Shown here in pieces: positions 10,847 to 22,679 of a stretch of 64,000 bases of DNA. This DNA is from Paraescarpia echinospica (Eukaryota; Annelida; Polychaeta; Sabellida; Siboglinidae). A model generated the notes under the pieces. It had not been told where the DNA came from. It did no database searches and saw only the letters and a program-made list of their open reading frames with translations. How positions within the stretch are numbered: position 1 is the stretch's first letter; each line of letters starts with the position of its first letter. A program made the position numbers and the translations under genes. The stretch is from positions 2,123,758 through 2,187,757 of the forward strand of contig CM034539.1 of assembly GCA_020002185.1 (NCBI GenBank), written 5' to 3'.

Positions 10847-11156
10847 AAAGTGATTCAAAACAAACGCGAGACGCGATCTGGATCGGGAAAGGAGTCGAGA
10901 TCGGGGCGCTTACAGATACTGTCTGTTAGCAGAAAATAAGAATACACGCTATGACTAATCAATCTACGTACAATTTTATTTGTTGCTATTTATCTAACAA
11001 AATCATATAATAATAGAAGTCATATATTTGGAATAAAGAAGTGACCATCTCTGAGTGTGTAACATCAACATTGTGAGCTAGTTTAATGATCTGGCAAAAC
11101 ATAACTAAATCTACCCTTAGTTTCTTACAAAATATTATATTATAAATAAACCTTAC
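10847..11156. other. Channel intron sequence, nothing recognised
   Basis: Runs from the right end of the 7.6-kb element to the donor of the next channel exon. No repeat or coding signal seen. Confidence 0.6.
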
Positions 11157-11248
11157 TTAGCAAATCAATGAGCGTGTAGGCCTCTCGCTGCTCGTAGTCC
11201 TGGACACGCAGGTCGCGCATGTAGACATTCAGCTCCAGAAAGTTGCGG
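11157..11248 (-). CDS. DEG/ENaC exon: pre-TM2 strand
   Basis: Between TTTCTTTCAG and GTAAGG, 92 bp read RNFLELNVYMRDLRVQDYEQ then REAYTLIDLL. This is the conserved strand joining the palm to TM2 (family pattern N-x-L-x-L-x-V-Y...E-Q-x-x-A-Y). It enters and leaves in the phases required by its neighbours. Confidence 0.95.
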
Positions 11249-11450
11249 CTGAAAGAAATTCAACTAAAGTTTTGAATGGCTATTCTTTACGAAAATGAAT
11301 TGAAGTTTGCATTCACATGTGCATATCCGTGGCGTGTTGGTGTGTAATATATTCAAATGAGGTTGAGTATTGGTTGGTTGCGTGAAAAGGGCGTGCAGTA
11401 GATGTGCAAAAATTTTCACATGAACAATTGTTAATAAAATAATGAAATAC

Positions 11451-12975
11451 CTGAAAAAATGTCCGTCTAAACGTGCCGTTTGTAGGAAGGATTCCATCTT
11501 GTCCGTCACGTCCTTGAACGATGTTAGATTCCGAAATAACTTATCTCTAACATTGATCCATCGCACTTTATGCTCTTTTATGCGTGTCCGTAAGCCATCT
11601 ACATCAACACGCACTAGCATCGAAAGAAATGAACTGTCATTTTTAAAACCGCACCACCTATTTAAATTTAGTCTGTCCCCATTGTTAGCTTCCTTGTAGT
11701 AGTCATATATTTTAGTATAAAGCGCCTTCAACAAAGGATCTTGTGCGGCAGAATTACACATAACGAATTTCAACACTGTGAGGTCTTCTGAATCGTACCA
11801 CACATTAGTCGCCACGTCTTGCACTGTTTGAATGAAAGTTGAATACTCGTCAAACGTTTGCTTTAATATGTCCGTCGTAAGCATGCGGGCATAGGACAAC
11901 TTGCTGGCGTTTTCACACGTCAGATAATAAATATATGCATTAATGTTATCGGATATATTTCGGAACGCAGTGGCATAATAAACCATTCCGTATTTGACAC
12001 TGAATAAGTAGACCCGCCCGTCATAAAAATTATAACTTTTTGGAAATCCAAGGACTTTATAAGTTTGGAAATGCCGCGTTTTAGTTGTGACACGCTGAAG
12101 CGGTCGTCGTATGACGAGCAATTCGAACAATGTTAGTTCCCGGTCGTATTCGACTGACGTTTGCCGGAATCCATCACTATAATTACGGTATTCGTATCTC
12201 ATGTCAGTTACGCGATCATTGGTTTTACAAATACGCAGCAGCCCATGTATGTTTTCTATATATGTCATAATATTTTCTCGGAGTCGAATGTACGTCTCAT
12301 TTATTTCCGTGCTTTGTTTGAATAATGCAGTGGTTCGATACAATGTGTCGTAGGCTCCTTTCGGAGTCGCCGAGTAGTTCGTTAACGGTAGGCCTTTGTT
12401 GTACGCGTCGTGCACTCGTTCTAAGTCACCCATTGCTCTCTTTGAACAGATCAGCTTTTCCTCCAGACGCAGACGTAGGGATGCTCGCCAACTTTCTTGG
12501 TTAATCATATCTTCTGAATCTCTCAGTATCTTAGAGAGATCGAGCGAGCCTGATATGCAGTCAAGTACATTCATTTTGTTCCAACTAGCGATTAAGTCAT
12601 TCTTGATGATGTCCTGCATGTTCTCAAATCCAAATCCCATTATAATATTGTAACTATTAATGAAATCATTGTATTTTAACCATTTTTCACGGTTATGGGA
12701 GAATACTTCTCTGAAGTCCCACTTCTTTGGTAGTCCACTGTGAATTTGCAGAGCTTCGTCTTTGTTTGCTTGCCGTCTGTCTAGCAACGTCCGCTCCTTG
12801 ACGTCGATCGATTCGTTCAAGTGCCCACTTACTCTTTTTAGGAACGTGACAGATACATCCTGTTGGCTTTTGGTATTTTTGTTGGCGGTCGCGTAACTCA
12901 TGGACGACTTGTAATGCACGATATCACACGCTGGCGGACACTTGCACCTTGGAGACATGTTGGTGTTGAATGATT
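11451..12975 (-). CDS. DEG/ENaC exon: CKCPPAC palm motif followed by ~450-residue extra ectodomain
   Basis: A single 1,525-bp open exon between GTTTGTCTTCCAG and CAG|GTATTT. The first ~30 residues are the conserved palm motif (PRCKCPPACDIVHYKSSMSY). In ASIC-type channels only about 40-60 residues separate this from the pre-TM2 strand. Here the frame stays open for about 508 codons. The insert has no obvious membrane segment, is rich in charged and aromatic residues, and carries six cysteines (in DCISG, LICSK, RICKT, TCENA, VMCNS and RWCGF). It has several N-x-S/T glycosylation sequons (NES, NYS, NET, NIS, NAS, NDS, NLT), as expected outside the cell. I recognise no domain in it. The absence of stops over 1.5 kb argues for selection. 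By position it sits at the knuckle/α6 part of the palm-thumb region. Confidence 0.9.
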
Positions 12976-14220
12976 CTGGAAGACAAACGACGCGATAAAT
13001 GGAATATATAACAACTGTCATTGATTCACTTTTGTACAGCTAGTTAAATAGAAAACACCAAGTCCGTACTGCTGCTGACTTTTTATGCGAGAGAATGGAA
13101 GAAGAAAAGTGGATAACATGGATGTCCAAATCGAAGTGTTTAGATTCCCCACAATGCAACGCGATACGACCAGTTTCCTGTTGTTTTTTCTACAGCACCT
13201 ATATAGACAACTGATGTGGAGTGAAAACAGTTGGGTCGTATATTATAACACAATATTAACAAGCGAATGAAACAGGGCGATTTACATTTCATGCTAGCAC
13301 TAATCGCTGTAGTTATAATATGATTGTCTAAGTCTTAAAAGGAAGTCTCGGCTCGTGGCGTCGGGGAGGATGAGCATGTTACTTTTGTGTACTTATATGC
13401 TAGTGAATATCACTAAACTGTGAGTATAATTAAAGAAACATTTAATACTAGCAGAACAACTGAGAAACACATGTGGTCACTTCCACAAACAAGATGGCAG
13501 TCACTGTAAAAGTCGACGGATTTTGAACTTAGAAAAGGAAGTGCTACACGTGTATGCAACAAAACTGTGACTGCACCAGCAATATGACGTCACAAATTTG
13601 GATTTGGGGCTTAGCTCTAACTCAAGTGTGTTTTAGTCCTGATGCCGTCGATCGTCATCTGGAGTTGGTTTTCTGAATAACCTACAGAGTTAGGGCATGG
13701 CGCTGCTTAAATTCAAAATAATACAGGGATGCTCTGAATGTTAGGCGTTCCGTTCACGGCACCTTCCTGTTCGCCGGATTCGGTGGAAGTCTTCTGTCTG
13801 AAGTTCGGTGTCGGGTTATGCGATTGTTATCTATTACACGCTCGAAAAACTCTCCGCGTAGGAATGGATAGGTGGAATACCCTGGACTAACAGCTACCCA
13901 GTATGTCAACAATAGTTACCCTTTGTTGTTACTGCTAATAATAAAACGGACGTATTCGGTATCCCACGGCGAAAAAGCGCGCGCAATGACACATATAGCA
14001 CCGGAGGAGAGGAGCGGTTAATCCAGGGTATTCTACATATCTATAGCGCAGGTGACCGTCTGATTTCTACATATATGCACTCACCTATCGTTGGATGCAG
14101 GCAGCTAATATATCGGGAGATGTTACACACGGGCGGCTCATCTGTAACCAGTAGAGCAACACACACTTCTTTATAACTACCTATACGCTGTTTCGTTGAG
14201 CACTGCGCAGGATGAAGGCG
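12976..14220. other. Channel intron, nothing recognised
   Basis: Stops in all frames. The (TA/CA) microsatellite begins near 14228. No RNA gene or transposon end was recognised. Confidence 0.55.
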
Positions 14221-14227
14221 GCTTTGT

Positions 14228-14372
14228 TCTATATATATATATATATATGTATGTATATATATATATACATATATATATGTGTGTGTATATATATATATAT
14301 GTATATACATATATATATATATACATATATATATATACACACACAAACAAACACACACACACACGTGTGTGT
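14228..14372. repeat. (TA)n/(TG)n/(CA)n microsatellite
   Basis: Alternating TA tracts with ACACAC and GTGTGT ends. The Tyr/Ile 'proteins' on both strands are artefacts of this tract. Confidence 0.95.
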
Positions 14373-14499
14373 GTGTATAGTGTCGAAACTTAGGCAATGT
14401 AATTACGTTCACCCTACGTAGCCTACCCTTTCCAACTCGCACCAGCCAGCGTGGAAGGGTAGGTCAACAAAACCACCATGCAAAGTACAATAAAGCCAA

Positions 14500-16340
14500 G
14501 ACCCCGGTCCCCACCTTCATGGAAATAGTCTGTGACCATGGAGGCGTTTTTGGTCCTGTAGTGCAGGGGGTGCTAAGAATATCTGGGTCAAGATGAGCCG
14601 CACAAAAACGGTTAATTGACTGAAGATAGCAACACATGACGTAAGAACACTACCAAAAGATGAACATATACAAGAACTGGAGGTCGAACATTGGGAAACC
14701 TGATTAGCATGGGATGTGATCGGGATTTGGAGAAGTTAAAGAAGCGATGGATGCTTCAATGCCTTACAAAACGGCCACCTGCTGTACCATTCCAGTGCGA
14801 ACAACGGCGAAGTAGTAGTACGCTTTCTCATAAACAAGAAATCGAAAAACAATATACGCTACAAACGGAAGATAGTACAAGTATATGCTCCAAAAACATC
14901 ATATTCAGAAGAAGAGACTTCTACATCGACGTGGATGAAACTTTCGTAAAACCAAACCAATGCATGATAGTGATGGGAGACTTTAATGCACAAACAGGGA
15001 AATGAACAAACTTATCGGAAACGGTAACAGGCAAATTTGGCCTAGAAATGTAAAACCAAAGAGGCGAAACCTTGGTAGAATGGATGACATCTAGAAAGTA
15101 CCTAATCGTGAATACCATGTTTCTGAAGAATTACAGACCGATATGACTGTTACGAAACATCTACAAATGACTCACAAAAATATTTACGAATAGGCTAGAG
15201 AAGACAATCAACGAAGACCAACGATGAGAGCAAGCAGGAATCACAAGGAGGTACTCAACGACAGACAACATTCACGTCGTATACCAACTGAATGAGAAGT
15301 ATCAGGGATATGACATCCCGCTCTGCTTCGCAGTCGTCCACTGCCAGGAGGCTTTGGACACGGTTCAAGGACAGCGGTTAGAAGACGTGTACATCTAACT
15401 CCTTCAATAAATCTAGTCAAACATCTCGATGACAGTCCACTTACACAAAGAAAGCAATAAGATCAACATCGAAGGAGGAGTACGACAGGGTGACAACATA
15501 TCGCCCAAACTGTTTACGGCAACACTCCAAAGAATATTCCAAAGACTGACATGGAAAACCACAGGCCTGAGGATAGACGACAATATCTCAGTCATCTTCG
15601 CTTCGCTAAGAATATACTCATAATATGCGCTATTACACCGCAATAAATACAAAAATTACTGCAGGAGCTAGCTGACAAAAAGAAAAACAAGGTCAAAAAA
15701 TGAATATTTCGAAGGCAAAAGTGACGCTAGAAAACGACACACCATTATATACCAACACACCGTTGATAGAGAACGTTGAAAGATACGTATACCTGGGACA
15801 GCGATTCAGGATTAGATAACACCAAAGACAAAGAGATTCGAAGAAGAATCACGACCGGCTAGACAGCATTCGCCAAACACCGCGACATCTTCAAGGGTAA
15901 CTTTTGAAGTATAAAATATTCATGCGTACTTACAGCGATAACAAACGGCGCGGAAACATGGACACTGACCAACCAGGAAAAGAACCAGGCAGCCGTAGAA
16001 AACACATATGGAAAAAAGTGTGTTAAACATCACACATGTAGAGATTAAAACAAACTTCTAGGTAATAGATAAGCTATGGGTCGAAGACGTAATAGAACAA
16101 CTCAGAAGACATATGTATACCTCGGCACGTCACATCAGTAGGTTACGAGATAACCGAAGGACATCGCGTATCTCTAACGGGATACCTTAATAAGGGAAAC
16201 GATCCAGAGGAAGACCGGCGAGAAGGCGGAGACACGAACTAGAGGAGTATTGGAAAGGCACCATTTGGCAGAGGATAGCGCAAGACAGGCAGATATGGAA
16301 ACGACATGCTGAGTCAATCGCCCAACCAAGGGACACTACA
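14500..16340 (+). pseudogene. RTE-like non-LTR retrotransposon, endonuclease and reverse transcriptase, decayed
   Basis: Endonuclease: 'MIVMGDFNAQTGK' near 14965 (the GDFNA motif) and 'GETLVEWMTSRKYLIVNTMF' near 15063. Reverse transcriptase: 'STTDNIHVVYQLNEKYQGYD' near 15256, then 'GGVRQGDNISPKLFTATLQ' near 15472, the GxxQGDxxSPxLF motif. C-terminal: 'NGAETWTLT' near 15945 and 'RKTGEKAETRTRG' near 16210. Stops and frameshifts occur every 100-200 bp. The motif set matches the RTE clade, often annotated as craniofacial development protein 2-like. The 3' end 'ggtgatgataataata' grades into a (TA)n tract, as expected for a LINE tail. Sense to plus, antisense to the channel gene. Confidence 0.85.
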
Positions 16341-16358
16341 GTTGCTCAAGGTGATGAT

Positions 16359-16361
<3 letters not shown>

Positions 16362-16396
<35 letters not shown>

Positions 16397-16408
16397 CATC
16401 ATACGTGT

Positions 16409-16499
<91 letters not shown>

Positions 16500-16547
16500 T
16501 GATATGAAATTACATCTACTTCAACTGTTGCTGTCTTTTATGTCGTA

Positions 16548-16596
<49 letters not shown>

Positions 16597-16631
16597 GTGT
16601 GTGATGTATATATATATATATATACACACAC

Positions 16632-16662
<31 letters not shown>

Positions 16663-16760
16663 TGGTATATATATATATATATACACACATATATATATAC
16701 ATATATGTATATATATATATATATATATACACACACATATATACGACATAAAAGACAGCA

Positions 16761-16794
<34 letters not shown>

Positions 16795-16800
16795 GAATGT
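16362..16800. repeat. Compound (TA)n-(GT)n-(TA)n microsatellite
   Basis: (TA)n 16362-16395, a (GT)n run of about 80 bp (about 16405-16497), then interrupted (TA)n/(CA)n to about 16800. It begins at the 3' end of the RTE-like element. Confidence 0.95.
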
Positions 16801-16959
16801 ATTTTATATGGATTGTCACAAAAGTTATATAAGTATTACATTTGTTTCACCGCGTTAAATTTCACTGAAACAACGCTACCTTTATTATCACTGAACATTC
16901 TTCAGGTTAGTTCTTTTTGAAATCAAAAACTGTTATGTTGCATATCCAAAAAATATGTT

Positions 16960-17850
16960 ACTGGTAAAGGCTTTCGTCTAACGTATCAGGTTGGTTTCAT
17001 CAGTACTGCTGACGCTGAATGTCTTCATCGTACACGTGAGGCAATTCGAAAGATCAACAGCATGCCCCTCCTGGATGCGAAGTGAACCATTAAGAAGATG
17101 GCAGTGAGAAGTCCACCGTGTACAACAAGACGCCCACTGACCAATACCTGAACGTTGCGTCCCTCAACCCCAAATATTATGTTATGAGTTACAAAGAAAG
17201 AAGAGAAGAGCTCTAAGATTATGTGACTATCCGTCCTGGGCCTTGAAAAAGGTGACGGAGAGCACAAGGAAAAAAGACCAACAAAAAGACAAAGGACATA
17301 AACTACAAGAGCCAAGTACTCATCCCGTACGTGGAGAGGTATCAGAGTGTACATCGAATATTGAAGGTATAGTAATAGTAAAGAGTAGTAACAGCCATGC
17401 GTCCCCACATCACCTTCAGGCGCCGACTGGTACATCCGAAGGTCAACGTAGATCTAGAAGAACCGGGCGAACTGGCGCACCAAATAACATGACAGAACCG
17501 TGGTGCTGATTACATTGGGGAGACAGCAAGACTACTTAAACACGACTGGAGGGATAAAGAAGGACGTTGACAAAAAAAAAATGAAAAATACACAAGGAGC
17601 GGGGAAAAAAGATTGATATCTAGCATCAATAAATCCGCCCTTACAGACCATGCCATAACTGAAAATAACATCAATGAATGTGACTGGGAGAGAGCTAAAA
17701 TTGTAGACAAGGAACCCAACCGAAGAATCCGGCACATCAAGGAATCCATCTGGATTTGGAAAATCAGAAGACCCATCAACAGAGACGAGGGCAATTACGA
17801 AATGCCTCACGTGTACGATGACGTAATTCAGCGTCATCGGTACATATAAA
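16960..17850 (+). pseudogene. Penelope-like element, end of reverse transcriptase and GIY-YIG endonuclease, decayed
   Basis: In order: 'TVYNKTPTDQYLNVASLNP' (near 17115), the reverse-transcriptase end typical of Penelope-like elements; a broken 'PYVRGVSE'-type segment (near 17320-17350); 'FRRRLVHPKVNVDLEEPGEL' (near 17417); then 'GADYIGETARLLKHDW' (near 17500), the GIY-YIG core Y-I-G-E-T. It ends with 'KSALTDHAITENN...IKESIWIW...INRDEGNYEMP' (to about 17800), the usual His/Glu-rich tail. Stops and shifts make it inactive. Another tail fragment lies at 31660-31970. Confidence 0.85.
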
Positions 17851-18027
17851 TTCAACGTGATACGTTAGACAAAAGCCTTTTCCAAGTAAAATATGTTTTG
17901 GATATAAAAACTGAAAGGTTTTGATGTTATTGCTACGTTTAATAATACAGCATTAGAGAGATTTTTGTAATATGATGATATTGCCGGCATATGCAGAGCA
18001 CAGGAAAGGAAAATGAACGGTGCTAAC
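17851..18027. other. Short intronic stretch, nothing recognised
   Basis: Sequence between the Penelope-like end and the channel exon donor. Confidence 0.5.
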
Positions 18028-18187
18028 CTGTGTCGATAGGCGGCATATAATAATCTCTACAGCCACATTTCTGGACAACGAAGTCAGTGATGCATTCTCT
18101 GTAGCAGTTCGCCTGCGTGTAAATATTGAAGTACTGCAGCTTTCGGTCTTTCACGCACTCGCCGTGTGGAAGGGGCAGGTTAGACTC
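18028..18187 (-). CDS. DEG/ENaC exon: Cys-rich palm/thumb motif
   Basis: Between ATATGTAG and CACAG|GTTAGC, 160 bp read ...NLPLPHGECVKD, then YTQANCYRECITDFVVQKCG and CRDYYMPPIDT. Family hallmarks: the L-P-x-P-H/Y-G-x-C entry and the Y-T-x-x-x-C-x-x-x-C...V-x-x-x-C-G-C...M-P run with invariant disulphide cysteines. An alternative acceptor 3 bp downstream (GAG|TCT) would drop one residue. Confidence 0.95.
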
Positions 18188-18605
18188 CTACATATTTGAA
18201 ACAAGACTGCATATTTGCGATATTAATCATGTCAAGTCTTTGTCATTTATCATTTGCTAATAATTTTGTTGGCGAGGCTCAGCTATTTTCCTGAAACACT
18301 GGTGAAATAAATATAGAGAAGATGAGGGGTATTCTTTTACCAATAGTATTATCTTAGCGGCATTGGAATAGTTCAGTATATATATATTAACTCAGTGTAA
18401 TTATCATACAGTAAACATAATGAGAAAGTGCAAGCCAAAATACTGGTAGACACATCCAATTATTTTTACGGGAAATTGCATAGTAAGCTCGTATTATCAT
18501 ATGTGTTTCTCCGACATCCATTTACATGTTTACCTAGTCGGTGCTACAATACTATAAGGCACATTATTCAACAGTATACAGCTTTGTTAAATGCCTATAT
18601 ATCAT
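18188..18605. other. Channel intron before the (CA)n tract, nothing recognised
   Basis: AT-rich with no coding or repeat signal recognised. Confidence 0.5.
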
Positions 18606-18607
18606 AT

Positions 18608-18722
<115 letters not shown>

Positions 18723-19019
18723 GGATATACAAGAATCGAAAATAATGCTATAAAAATCACAACTAATTCATTTTTTGAGCACATATTTAATTATATTTCT
18801 GGTTATGCTACTAATACTACCAATTCGAATTATTCTCGCCAACTGGGGTCAGACAAACGGGATTTCGTCTGCCTAAAGGAGTAGTACTGTATGTAGTTTA
18901 CGATGGACGCAGGAGCCACGGAGCCATGAAGAAAGAGGAATCACGTCAATTCCGGAGGAAGAACAATGTTCGAAATGTCCGTCGTCAAGTACCGCTACCT
19001 AGGGGATAGGTGATGAACA

Positions 19020-19690
19020 AAATAAGTAGGATATCAAGCGCCCCCTGGTGGAAATAAGGTGAACCCAAAACGTAAATCAATCAGCGCCATCTTTTGATTA
19101 ACGGATGAACTATATAACTATGTCGATGACGTCATGAAGTAGGTCAATGGTGTCATAGAATAGGTCAACTCCCATGCGCATTGGTATCTTTTTCCCGAAT
19201 GTACTGCTTAAATTCGTTACTTTAATGTTACTATAAAAATAGGTCACTGACATCATGAAATATAACATTAGGTATAAGTATTGGTGCCGGTTTCCGTCGG
19301 CGGCAAGATGGTGAACTATCTGGTCACATGATAAAAATGTCACACATTATGCTGTAGCGCCTAATGTTGAGTAAAAGGTGAACTATGAAAACAGATCAAT
19401 CAGCGCTACCTTTTTATTAAACGAAGAATTATTAAAATAAGTCAATGATGTCATGAAATAGGTCATTGCGCATGCATAATGATGTTTTTCTTGTTACGGT
19501 AGTGCATGAATTTATTACTAGAATGTGATGAATTATAAAAAGGTGAAATATCTGGTCACGTGATTATGCCGTCACATATGTCGTAGCGCCTTCTTCTGAG
19601 TAAATTATGAATTACGAAAACAGGTCAATCAGCGCCACCTTTTTATTAGACGATGATTTATTAAAGTAGGTCAATGATGTCATGAAATAG
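19020..19690. repeat. Interspersed imperfect repeats ('gtcaatgatgtcatgaaataggtca' family)
   Basis: At least three diverged units of roughly 200-270 bp share 'aggtcaatcagcgccacctttttatta', 'gtcaatgatgtcatgaaataggtca', 'catgcgca' and 'taaattcgttac'. Related sequence is at 47450-48060 ('taaattcgtgc', 'cattgcgcatgcgcaatgg'). Non-coding; origin unknown. Confidence 0.6.
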
Positions 19691-19845
19691 TGGCTACCCT
19701 AATGTGATGAGTTATTAATATAGGTCGATGACGTCATGCAATGTTATTGTCTGATGCTTGTGGCGTCATGCGCGTGTTGTTTTTATTGAGTTACACAAAT
19801 CACATGAATTAAAAGCATGAATACCGTTATTTCCCTTTATGTTTT
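19690..19845 (+). repeat. Left partner of a 150-bp inverted repeat (with 25255-25400)
   Basis: 'gtggctaccctaatgtg...catgcgcgtgttgttt...cacaaatcacatgaattaaaagcatgaataccgttattt' recurs inverted at 25255-25400. Both copies flank the inverted satellite blocks, suggesting the outer ends of one foldback element. Confidence 0.7.
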
Positions 19846-19859
19846 TTTATTTTAATTCA

Positions 19860-20158
19860 TGAAAACCAAGCTTAATATCGGCAAATGTGCTTTTTCTGTA
19901 GCTGCACCAAAAATCTGGAATCAACCGCCTATCGCTTAAAAATAATCTGAGACAATATATACCTTTCATAAAAAACTGAAGACTTATTTATTTGAGATTG
20001 CATTCGCACCCTAACCTTCGGCGGTCCCTTGCTCTAATGACGACTCTTGCTTGTCTCAGTTAACTAATTTGCCTAATGATTCTTGTATGTTGCGCCTCTG
20101 AGCTCAAATTCCTTTGGATTTAGGCGCTATATAAGTTTGTGAGTATTATTATTATTAG
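19860..20158 (+). mobile_element. 3' end of a CR1/L2-like LINE
   Basis: 'SFSVAAPKIWNQPPIA...FHKKLKTYLFEIA' is the C-terminal reverse-transcriptase pattern A-P-x-x-W-N-x-L-P...F-K-x-x-L-K-T-x-L-F. It is followed by 'ggatttaggcgctatataagtttgtgagtattattattatta', a LINE tail with ATT repeats. It is inserted between the inverted repeat and the satellite. Confidence 0.75.
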
Positions 20159-20164
20159 CGTGGT

Positions 20165-21350
20165 AATAGCGTACCGTTTTAGAGTTTCAACTTGCTAGCG
20201 GGCTAAAGTTCCCTATTTTAGCACTTCAGCGTCATAACTTCATAAAATGTTTGCCTTTCAGCGTATTAGCTTGTATAATATTTCCATTTTAATATATCAA
20301 CATGATAACTTCGTAACATTTTACAAGTTAGATTTATAACAATGTCATGCTTTAACACGTATGTGTCGTAACGTCGTGACATCTTAGTGCATCACCGCTG
20401 TAACTTCTTAACGTTTCAGCGTGTTAGCGAGATAACATTGTGCTATTTTAGTGCATCATCGTGGAAATTTCATAACATTTTAGTCTTTCAGCCCGGTAGC
20501 TTTGTACCATTTTCTTACCTTAATGCTTCAACGCTGTAAGTTCTTAACATTTTAGCGTTTCTGCGTGTTAGCGGGGGTAACATCTTCATATTTTAGTGCA
20601 TCATCATGGTAACATTACAATAGGCCTTAGCCTTGTAACATTTTGATACATCAATGCGTCAACGCGTAAACTTCTTAACATTTTATCGTTCCAGCGTGTT
20701 ACCGGTGTAAAATGTTAATATTTGTGTGCATCATCGTGGTAACATCATAATATTTTAGCGTTTGAGCGCCGTAGCCTTGTAATATTTTCATACTTTAATG
20801 TGTCAACGCGGTAACATCCCAACATTATTGTGTTTAAGTGCGGTAGTGTTTTAGTAATTTAATGCAACAACGAGGTAATTTCTTAACATTTTAGAGTGTT
20901 AACTAGGTAGCTTTGTAACAATTTTATACATTAATGCGTCAACGCGATAACTTCTTGACATATTTATAGTTTCGTCGGGTTAGAGTGGTAGCATTTTAGT
21001 ATATCGACGTAACTTTCTTACCGTAATGCGAGAATCTCGTAAATTCGTGACATATTTGTATATTACCGAGGTACCTTCTTAGATTTTGTTTGCGTTTCAG
21101 CACGGTAGACTTATAACATTGATATACATTAATGCGTGGATGTCTTAGCTTCGTGCCATTTTAATACATCACTGAGGTAACTTCTTAACATTTTAGCGTT
21201 TCAGCGTGTTAGCGGGTAAAATTGTCATGTTTACTGCTGGTTACATCACAACATTTTATAACATTATTATATTTAAGTACACCATCTTGGTAACATCATA
21301 ACATTTTAGCGTTTCAGCGTGGTTGACTTGTAACATTTTCATACTTTACT
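20165..21350 (+). repeat. Satellite block, orientation A ('aacattttagcgtttcagcgtgttagc')
   Basis: Dozens of short degenerate units built on 'gtaacttcttaacattttagcgtttcagcg(t/c)gtagc' and 'catactttaatgcgtcaacgcg'. Opposite-orientation blocks lie at 21850-22290 and 24190-25255. Confidence 0.85.
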
Positions 21351-21360
21351 GTGATTTCAA

Positions 21361-21660
21361 GTGATTTATGTGTCCAACGAAGCAGATAAAATCCAAACGT
21401 CGACGAAGACAAAGGTGGCATTTTCCCTATTTATGGACGCTGTCGTCTACTGCATCCACTCCCGCCTGGCGACAGCTAAAGTTGATTATCTCTACGACAG
21501 CAGCGCACCATGCGACGAACCAAATGTCTCCACCTCTGGTCCAGACAGCAGCGACCCGTGCGACCAGTCAATCGTCAACGCCTCTGGTCTAGACAGCAGC
21601 GCCCCGTGCGACCAGGCGATCGACCCCGCCTCTAGTCCAGATAGCAGCGCCCCTGTGTGA
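21361..21660 (+). CDS. Unidentified ORF with 'DSSAPCDQ' repeats between inverted satellites
   Basis: A 99-residue frame starts with ~45 non-repetitive residues (including FSLFMDAVVYCIHSRLATAK), then 22-residue repeats of the type SGPDSSAPCDQSIVNA encoded by 66-bp units. One extra base near 21650 ends it; the 66-bp repeats continue in another frame to about 21780 (six units in all). Composition is far GC-richer than the flanking satellite. Not recognised. The repeats look surface-like (Ser/Asp/Cys). It could be cargo of the satellite-flanked element or a non-coding array with a chance open frame. Confidence 0.35.
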   Translation: MIYVSNEADKIQTSTKTKVAFSLFMDAVVYCIHSRLATAKVDYLYDSSAPCDEPNVSTSGPDSSDPCDQSIVNASGLDSSAPCDQAIDPASSPDSSAPV

Positions 21661-21849
21661 CCAGTCAGTCGTCAACGCCTCTGGTCCAGACAACAGCGCC
21701 CCGTGCGACCAGGCACCGACTCCGCCACTAGTCCAGACAGCAGCGCCCCGTGCGACCAGCCAGACATTCCTGCCTCTATCAGCAGCTACCAACCCGTCAG
21801 CGTCACAGCCTACACCCTTTACCCAAAAGACCAACCCGTCAGCTGAAAC

Positions 21850-22290
21850 GCTAAAATGTGGTGATGTTACCACGCTGATGCACTAAAGTGTGAACATTTT
21901 ACCCGCTAACACGCTGAAAGGTTAAAATGTTATGAAGTTACCACGACGGTGCACTAAACTTTCAAAATGTTACCCCGCTAATATGCTGAAACGTTAAAAT
22001 GTTAAGATGTTACCTCGGTGATTCAATAAATTTCAAGAATTTGGGTCACCCAAGCATTAAAGTATGACAAGTTTACAAGTGCTAAACGATCAAATGTTAC
22101 GAAGTTAATCATCATGTAATAAAATGCTACCACTCTAACGCGACGAGAGTCTAAATATATCACGAATTTACGACACCAACCCATTACATTATGACAATTT
22201 TATCCCGCTAACACGCTGAAACGGTAACGTGTTAAGACGTTACCGCGTTGACGCATTTAAGTTTGAAAATGTCACTAGTCTATGTCACAA
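21850..22290 (-). repeat. Satellite block, orientation B (inverted)
   Basis: 'cgctgaaacgctaaaatgttaa' units are the reverse complement of the 20165-21350 satellite. Together they flank the 21361-21780 GC-rich segment as a foldback. Confidence 0.8.
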
Positions 22291-22507
22291 CATTTTGGCT
22301 CAAGGAATTGGCGGCACCAAAAGTGACGGACTCGTGACAAGGTCCAGGTGCAACAAGAATGGGTAGGACAAAATTATGACACAACACAGGGGGATTTAAT
22401 GTGGGAATCGAAATGGAATATTAATTTAATAACTATACGTATATATATATATATATATATATATAACATTAAACCAGATAAACCATGCAAATATACAATT
22501 GGTCAAC

Positions 22508-22621
22508 TATCAAGCATCGTGATAACGAACATCTGTTCCGGATCAGAAAAGTATGTCGGGGGAATGCAACACTCAAGCCATGCACTTCCGACATATATAA
22601 ATTGCGGGGCGTGACTGCCAA
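22508..22621 (-). CDS. DEG/ENaC exon (probable): palm segment before the Cys-rich motif
   Basis: From TTGTGTTCATAG to ATA|GTTGAC, 114 bp (phase 0 to 0) read LAVTPRNLYMSEVHGLSVAF then PRHTFLIRNR. Family members have 'P-x-v-x-E-x-G-x-x-v-x-P-G-x-x-T-f' exactly here, between the HxQ segment and NLPLPHGEC. The phases fit both neighbours. The donor is weak and the usual Pro-Gly is Pro-Arg, so confidence is lower than for the other exons. Confidence 0.6.
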
Positions 22622-22679
22622 CTATGAACACAACGACGTAAATACAGCCTTATGTTGGTAATGTGGACATTGGCGAGTG

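Noticed and set aside
16306..16920. Tyr/Ile/Val-rich frames of up to 204 codons
   Set aside because: Translation of (TA)n/(GT)n microsatellites.
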